Assembly (NCBI GenBank): GCA_024401185.1
Contig: JAKSLO010000007.1
Span: forward strand, 1-47,547
Direction: 5' to 3'
DNA: 47,547 bases
Source of the DNA: Bacteroidaceae bacterium
GTDB lineage: Bacteria; Bacteroidota; Bacteroidia; Bacteroidales; Bacteroidaceae
The notes under the pieces were generated by a model, which saw only the letters and a program-made list of their open reading frames with translations, had not been told where the DNA came from and did not search any database. This document shows positions 44,532 to 47,547 of this stretch, in pieces. A program made the translations under genes and the position numbers. Positions within the stretch are counted from its first letter, which is position 1. Each line of letters begins with the position of its first letter.

Positions 44532-47147
44532 TTATTTCTTATATTTATCATAGAACTTTAATATGGTGGGGTTCCAATGGTCGTAGTCCACGTGGTGCCC
44601 GTAGTTACGATACACATGGAGTTCCTTCTCACCCTTCAACAGGTTGAAACCCGAGACGTTGGTATGCGGTGGACAGGTCACATCCTGTAGTCCGATACCA
44701 AGATAAACGGGGCATTCTATCCACCCAGCAAGGTTCTTAATGTCAAAGTACGACAGGTTGCGGTAGAGCTGCTCATCGCTCAGTCCCAGTTCCTTGGCCT
44801 TGTCCACCACGGGGTGCTTGGGCCATTCCACGATGCGGAAATAATCGGGGAAGTCGCTCATAAAGGTGATGTAACAGGCTATGGCACGTACACGGTGGTC
44901 CAAGGCTGCGCAGGCCATGCTGTAGGCTCCACCCTGACTGCCACCTTCGAGAAAGATGTTACGGTCATCTACTTCGGGCAGCGTTACCAGATAGTCGATG
45001 GCACGGGGGCAATCCAGATAGGCACCACGATAGTAGTAATGGGCAGGATTGTCCAGTCCGAACTGAATCCAGTCGCCAAAGCGGTTGGCGTCGTCGTTGC
45101 GTCCCTGTCCGCGACTGCTCACAATCACGTCAATCCATCCATTGTCCGTGAGGTCGAGGGGCCAGGGCTTGCTGCTGTAACCCATGTTGATGATGTGTAC
45201 AGGGTACTTGCCTGGCTTCGTGGGCACGGTATAGTCTATCTGTACAAGGTCGCCATCCAGTCCCTTCACCTGAGCCACATAGGCTTTCTTTCCTCCCTTC
45301 TCATCCTGACGTATCTGCTTTACCGAGGCATTCATGGGGGTAGATGCCAACTCGGCACGTGCCTTGTCCCAGAACTCCTTGAAGTCGGGTTGTGCATCGG
45401 GTTCCGAAACGATATTCTCTGGCTCCACGCCAAAACAGTAGTGGTCGATGACCAACTGCTTGCCGTACACCTCAGTCACGTTCTTTATGACATCCTTGCC
45501 ATCTACTTTAATATAGATATGATAGAAACCCGGAGCCAGTTGCTTCCATGCTGCCTTATCAAGGCAAACAATCTCCTCTCCCGGTTTGAGCACGTCCTTA
45601 TCCAGCTTTGAAGAATAAATCTCCTCACCGGTATCCTGGGTGATACGCAACTCGGCAGCCTTCAAGGGCACATCCAAACGACCGCTGTTTCGCAGGGTTA
45701 TCTTGAGTTGTACGTCCTTTCCGTCCTTCCACACCCAGGTGCTGTCGTTTGCCTCAATGAGGCACTCCAGACGTGTGTTCATCTCCTTAATCAGCGCCAA
45801 GGTACTGCTATCGCTGGCGAACACCGAATTAAGGCCTTGCTCCTCCTGTGCAGGGTCGCACACGTAGTCATCCCAGCGTTGCCAGATGGTGTGCTTCACT
45901 TGGGCACGACCACCCCATCCCCAGAAGTTACAACCTGCTATCTTGCCGCTGGTGCGTATGATGTCGAACACATATTTGTAATAGCCATCACGACCTGTGG
46001 TAGGCGAACCTGGAGTAAAAAGGAAACGGTCGCGTGGATAGCCGAACTCCTCCAATACGACAGGACGGCCAATCTTGCTCATCAACTCATACGACTTATC
46101 GATGTACTCGCTCGTCTTCTGGCAGGCCTCCTCCAATCGTTCCACCATAGGGTCAGGGCCCTCTATGGTCTTGTCGGCATCATAGTTCTGGTTGAACTCA
46201 CCAAGCCATCCCCAATTGTTGGGCCAGATGTGGATGCAGGCATAGTCAATGTTCTTCAGGGCATGAATCTGCTCAAACAAATCCCAGTCGTCCTCACAAC
46301 CGTGCATTCCCTCCGAACCTGTGGTTACCAAGTGGTTGGGATCAAAGCTCTTGATGAGGGTTGACTGCTCGTCAATCCATTCCACGAACTTTTTCTTATG
46401 CTCCAAGTCGTTGACGAAGCAACGGGGTTCGTTGGCTATCTCCCATGCCATCAAGGCTTTCGACTCGGTATAGGGAACTCCAGTATAGCGGTTTACGCGT
46501 GTCACCATGTTCTTCACATGGTTGGCTGCCAGTTCCTTTGCCTCATCGTTGAGGATGAAATTGCCTACATACTGCATGTATTCCCACCATCCATCGAGGG
46601 TAGGTACGGGAGTTTGGTCGAAGTGCTTTATCTTTCCGTCCTGCCCCATCACATCGCCTTTAAACCCAACCCAGTCGAGATAGGCTCCATAACCCCCACT
46701 CCATTCCCATGCGTTGTTGAAGTAGAGCACGGCCTTCATGTCGCGCTTCTCCAGCTCTGCCATCAGGAAGTCCAGACCAGCCAGGATGGTATCGTTGTAC
46801 TCGCCTGGTTCCGTCTGCAACTTGGGAGCTATGTGCGAGGGTATCCCATCGCGTCCGTCACCACCAATGAGCACACGCACGTTGTCGATGCCAATGGCCT
46901 TCATGTCATCCAGTTCAGCCATGAGACGCTGGCGGTTTCCACCTTGTCCCTCGCTGCCAAGAATGGCACCATACCACATATTCGCTCCCACATAACGGTA
47001 TTCCTGATCACCGATGTAGAAACGTCCATCACGCACCGTGACATAGTCGCTGCTCACAGCCTGTTGCCGTGTACAGCTGCTACCCATCCATGTGGCTAAG
47101 ACAAGCAACCACAAAGCAAGCTTATTTTTTATCAAGTTCTTAGTCAT
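44532..47147 (-). CDS. GH5_7 beta-mannanase fused to CE7 acetyl esterase, lipoprotein
   Basis: An 871-aa lipoprotein (signal peptide ending in MGSSC, Cys25). Residues ~35-440 form a GH5_7-type mannanase: RYVGANMWYGAILG, NVRVLIGG, VLYFNNAWEWSGGYG, acid/base Glu240 in MAWEIANEPRC, CIHIWPNNWGW and nucleophile Glu367 in VLEEFGYPR. Residues ~460-570 look like an Ig/FN3-type linker domain. Residues ~585-871 form a CE7 (AXE1) esterase: SSRGQG, Ser737 in GGSQGG, Asp822 in GLQDVTCPP, and His851/852 in YGHH. One protein could thus deacetylate and cut acetylated mannan at the surface. All catalytic residues are present. Confidence 0.92.
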   Translation of the reverse strand: MTKNLIKNKLALWLLVLATWMGSSCTRQQAVSSDYVTVRDGRFYIGDQEYRYVGANMWYGAILGSEGQGGNRQRLMAELDDMKAIGIDNVRVLIGGDGRDGIPSHIAPKLQTEPGEYNDTILAGLDFLMAELEKRDMKAVLYFNNAWEWSGGYGAYLDWVGFKGDVMGQDGKIKHFDQTPVPTLDGWWEYMQYVGNFILNDEAKELAANHVKNMVTRVNRYTGVPYTESKALMAWEIANEPRCFVNDLEHKKKFVEWIDEQSTLIKSFDPNHLVTTGSEGMHGCEDDWDLFEQIHALKNIDYACIHIWPNNWGWLGEFNQNYDADKTIEGPDPMVERLEEACQKTSEYIDKSYELMSKIGRPVVLEEFGYPRDRFLFTPGSPTTGRDGYYKYVFDIIRTSGKIAGCNFWGWGGRAQVKHTIWQRWDDYVCDPAQEEQGLNSVFASDSSTLALIKEMNTRLECLIEANDSTWVWKDGKDVQLKITLRNSGRLDVPLKAAELRITQDTGEEIYSSKLDKDVLKPGEEIVCLDKAAWKQLAPGFYHIYIKVDGKDVIKNVTEVYGKQLVIDHYCFGVEPENIVSEPDAQPDFKEFWDKARAELASTPMNASVKQIRQDEKGGKKAYVAQVKGLDGDLVQIDYTVPTKPGKYPVHIINMGYSSKPWPLDLTDNGWIDVIVSSRGQGRNDDANRFGDWIQFGLDNPAHYYYRGAYLDCPRAIDYLVTLPEVDDRNIFLEGGSQGGAYSMACAALDHRVRAIACYITFMSDFPDYFRIVEWPKHPVVDKAKELGLSDEQLYRNLSYFDIKNLAGWIECPVYLGIGLQDVTCPPHTNVSGFNLLKGEKELHVYRNYGHHVDYDHWNPTILKFYDKYKK

Positions 47148-47150
47148 AGA

Positions 47151-47205
47151 AGTTAGGGGAAGTTAGAGGAAGTTAGAGGAAATAAAAGGAAGTTAGGGGA
47201 AGTTT
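47151..47205. repeat. 10-bp tandem repeat (AGTTAGRGGA)
   Basis: Five 10-bp units (AGTTAGGGGA, AGTTAGAGGA twice, a diverged AATAAAAGGA, AGTTAGGGGA) start at 47151 and end with a partial unit. They lie directly upstream of the GH5_7-CE7 start codon on the minus strand, so they are probably transcribed between GH31 and this gene. Confidence 0.85.
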
Positions 47206-47212
47206 AAGGCTC

Positions 47213-47318
47213 GGAATACCGGAATACCGAAACCACCGGAATACCGAAACCACCGGAATACCGAAACCACCGGAATACCGGAATACCGCCCCTCGGAATA
47301 CCGGAATACCGGAATACC
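47213..47318. repeat. GGAATACC repeat cluster (8- and 17-bp periods)
   Basis: Nine copies of GGAATACC occur in about 106 bp. Some are directly tandem (8-bp period). Three are spaced by GAAACCACC, giving a 17-bp unit. The cluster fills the space between the GH31 stop and the 10-bp repeat. It has no cas context and units are far too short for CRISPR. Confidence 0.88.
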
Positions 47319-47335
47319 GAAAGCCCCGAAAAACC

Positions 47336-47547
47336 TTAAATCTTTACACTCACAGCCTTGCCTTCGTACTTAACCTCTTGTCCTGCGGCATCAGGATTGT
47401 AGCCCTGTGGCTTATCCTTGCTGCAAGTCACAATGGTAAACGTACGAGTCTTCAGCATACCTGGGAACTCACCCTTGCGCTCACCGATGGTGAGAGTCTT
47501 GGTAGCCTCGTTGTAGCTGATAGGTATGTTGGCATAACGGCCTTCCT
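47336..47547 (-). CDS. GH31 family glycosidase, C-terminal end (partial)
   Basis: The minus-strand frame is open from the window end to the TAA at 47336-47338. It encodes EGRYANIPISYNEATKTLTI, then GERKGEFPGMLKTRTFTIV, and ends KYEGKAVSVKI. This is the C-terminal DUF5110-like beta domain typical of GH31 alpha-glucosidases, alpha-xylosidases and some alpha-galactosidases. The catalytic part is outside the window, so specificity is open; an alpha-galactosidase would suit galactomannan. It is probably upstream in the same operon as the GH5_7-CE7 gene. Confidence 0.82.
   Translation of the reverse strand, partial: EGRYANIPISYNEATKTLTIGERKGEFPGMLKTRTFTIVTCSKDKPQGYNPDAAGQEVKYEGKAVSVKI

Noticed and set aside
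47213..47318. A CRISPR-like array of GGAATACC repeats.
   Set aside because: The repeats are 8 bp with identical or no spacers, so they are simple tandem repeats.

Overview
The window is chromosomal DNA from a member of the Bacteroidales, most likely a gut or rumen Prevotellaceae (Prevotella/Segatella-like). The evidence is four SusC/SusD systems, lipoproteins with Bacteroidetes-type signal peptides, GPH-type sugar transport, GH130/AGE mannan phosphorolysis genes, and several promoters with the Bacteroidetes consensus (TTTG, about 20 nt, TAnnTTTG). Nearly all genes lie on the minus strand.

Layout. (1) 1-970: the 3' end of a tRNA-Leu(CAA) with its terminator, an 11-bp-phased repeat array, a long hairpin and a degraded small reading frame. 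(2) 971-4112: a three-gene redox operon (ferredoxin/flavodoxin protein, old-yellow-enzyme homologue, short-chain dehydrogenase) with its own promoter. (3) 4201-10590: two tandem copies of an uncharacterised gene pair, each a polytopic membrane protein followed by a PD40/TolB-like lipoprotein with one CXXCH haem-attachment motif. (4) 10644-11027: an internally deleted AAA/PD-(D/E)XK pseudogene that keeps its promoter and first codons. (5) 11151-17549: a SusC-SusD-lipoprotein operon. (6) 17550-20810: an AT-rich spacer with a dispersed 80-bp repeat and a perfect 32-bp inverted repeat, then a 5'-truncated susC joined to an intact susD on the plus strand. (7) 20841-22520: an intact AAA/PD-(D/E)XK protein gene. 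(8) 22715-34990: a susC-susD-susC-susD-surface-glycan-binding-protein operon with a promoter about 550 nt upstream of its first start codon. (9) 35083-35302: twenty consecutive 11-bp units that reverse orientation at the centre. (10) 35364-47547: a beta-mannan/glucomannan enzyme block: GH31 (partial), GH5_7-CE7 fusion, GH94, GH5_4-like, GH26, GH130, GPH symporter, AGE epimerase.

Regions 8-10 read as one polysaccharide utilisation locus for acetylated (gluco)mannan. The surface or periplasmic GH5_7-CE7, GH26 and GH5 enzymes would cut and deacetylate the polymer. The SusC/SusD pairs and the binding protein capture and import oligosaccharides. The GPH carrier moves disaccharides into the cytoplasm. 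The AGE epimerase turns mannobiose into mannosylglucose, GH130 phosphorolyses that, and GH94 phosphorolyses cellobiose-type products. No regulator (HTCS, SusR, ECF sigma) is present in the window.

The most unusual signal is non-coding. Four intergenic arrays (425-490, 17880-17967, 34607-34658, 35083-35302) have unrelated sequences but one architecture: units of exactly 11 bp whose orientation flips at a centre, so that each can fold into a long hairpin.
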